Source of the DNA: Aureobasidium sp. EXF-3400
Taxonomy: Eukaryota > Ascomycota > Dothideomycetes > Dothideales > Saccotheciaceae
Length of the DNA stretch: 18,435 nt
Assembly: GCA_024195585.1 (NCBI GenBank)
Contig: SWBL01000587.1
Location: 1 to 18,435, forward strand
Direction: 5' to 3'
The position numbers and the translations under genes are program-made. Numbering within the stretch: position 1 is the stretch's first letter; every line of letters starts with the position of its first letter. The notes beneath the pieces were generated by a model. The model saw only the letters and a list, made by a program, of their open reading frames with translations, searched no databases and was not told the origin of the DNA. Below, one piece after another: positions 18,163 to 18,435 of the stretch.

Positions 18163-18435
18163 CCAACACACTAGAGGTCACATACAGGCCATCCGTCGTG
18201 TTCCGTGGCGCAGACACAAAGGCAAGCTGATATACCAGCGTATGCACGCCAACGGCACAAGAGTTCGTTGCTATCCCATCATGTTCAAGCTGCCATTGGT
18301 CCGTTGTTCTAATTCCGTGCCGATTGAGGATATACGGGTCTCGATTCCTGGCACGCAATATACCAACACGACTCACGGACCTTGATAAGGCGTGAATGCG
18401 TGCTCTACTGCCAATCATCAGCATTGGAGTCCACC
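18163..18435. other. Right-edge stretch, no gene recognised
   Basis: Short frames on both strands (18149-18385 plus, 18155-18424 minus) overlap each other and show no family motif. An upstream gene could begin beyond the window edge. Confidence 0.35.

Noticed and set aside
1..18435. tRNA, rRNA, CRISPR array or telomere repeats
   Set aside because: No T-loop/acceptor pairing, rRNA core sequence, regularly spaced repeats or TTAGGG arrays were seen by eye.

Overview
The window reads as filamentous ascomycete DNA (Pezizomycotina; perhaps Dothideomycetes, which is an inference). The reasons are short GT-AG introns of about 50-120 nt, genes on both strands without operons, and families typical of these fungi: DUF2235 hydrolases, Pfs-NACHT and NB-ARC-TPR NOD-like receptors (NLRs), F-box/LRR-like proteins, an HNH protein and a Ty1/copia retroelement. 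It looks like an accessory or subtelomere-like region. Most recognisable genes are broken relics, although base composition is not strikingly AT-rich.

Layout. 1-664 (-): an HNH-nuclease gene running off the left edge. 830-4440: about 3.6 kb with little recognisable coding, apart from a helical ORF at 2867-3175 (-). 4600-5430 (+): a GH13 alpha-amylase relic with a large internal deletion, frameshifts and nonsense codons. 5450-6849 (-): a Pfs-NACHT NLR relic converging on it. 7296-9266 (+): a DUF2235 alpha/beta-hydrolase gene with three exons, the only well-conserved gene of the central part that appears intact. 9398-10676 (-): an NB-ARC-TPR NLR relic ending in a WD40-like unit. 10765-12260 (-): a copia polyprotein relic (gag-pre-integrase, integrase, linker; no reverse transcriptase seen). 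12358-12794 (+) and 13860-15067 (+): two F-box/LRR-like relics flanking a broken acidic-tailed gene at 12905-13756 (-). 15093-15143 (+): a HAD-hydrolase N-terminal exon fragment. 15450-15665 (+): a small TATA-driven single-pass membrane ORF. 15666-17194: nothing recognised. 17195-17914 (-): a Gln/Tyr/Pro-rich protein of unknown function with its promoter near 18115-18160.

Two themes stand out. First, stop codons in unrelated relics repeatedly fall where the family has Trp (TGG to TAG/TGA) or Gln (CAA to TAA). Such C:G to T:A changes fit repeat-induced point mutation (RIP). Second, the intact DUF2235 hydrolase sits between two dead NLRs of different architecture, both of which carry Glu in place of the P-loop Lys. 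This suggests a former NLR/hydrolase neighbourhood of which only the hydrolase survives. Family assignments come from motif recognition by eye, without any database search.
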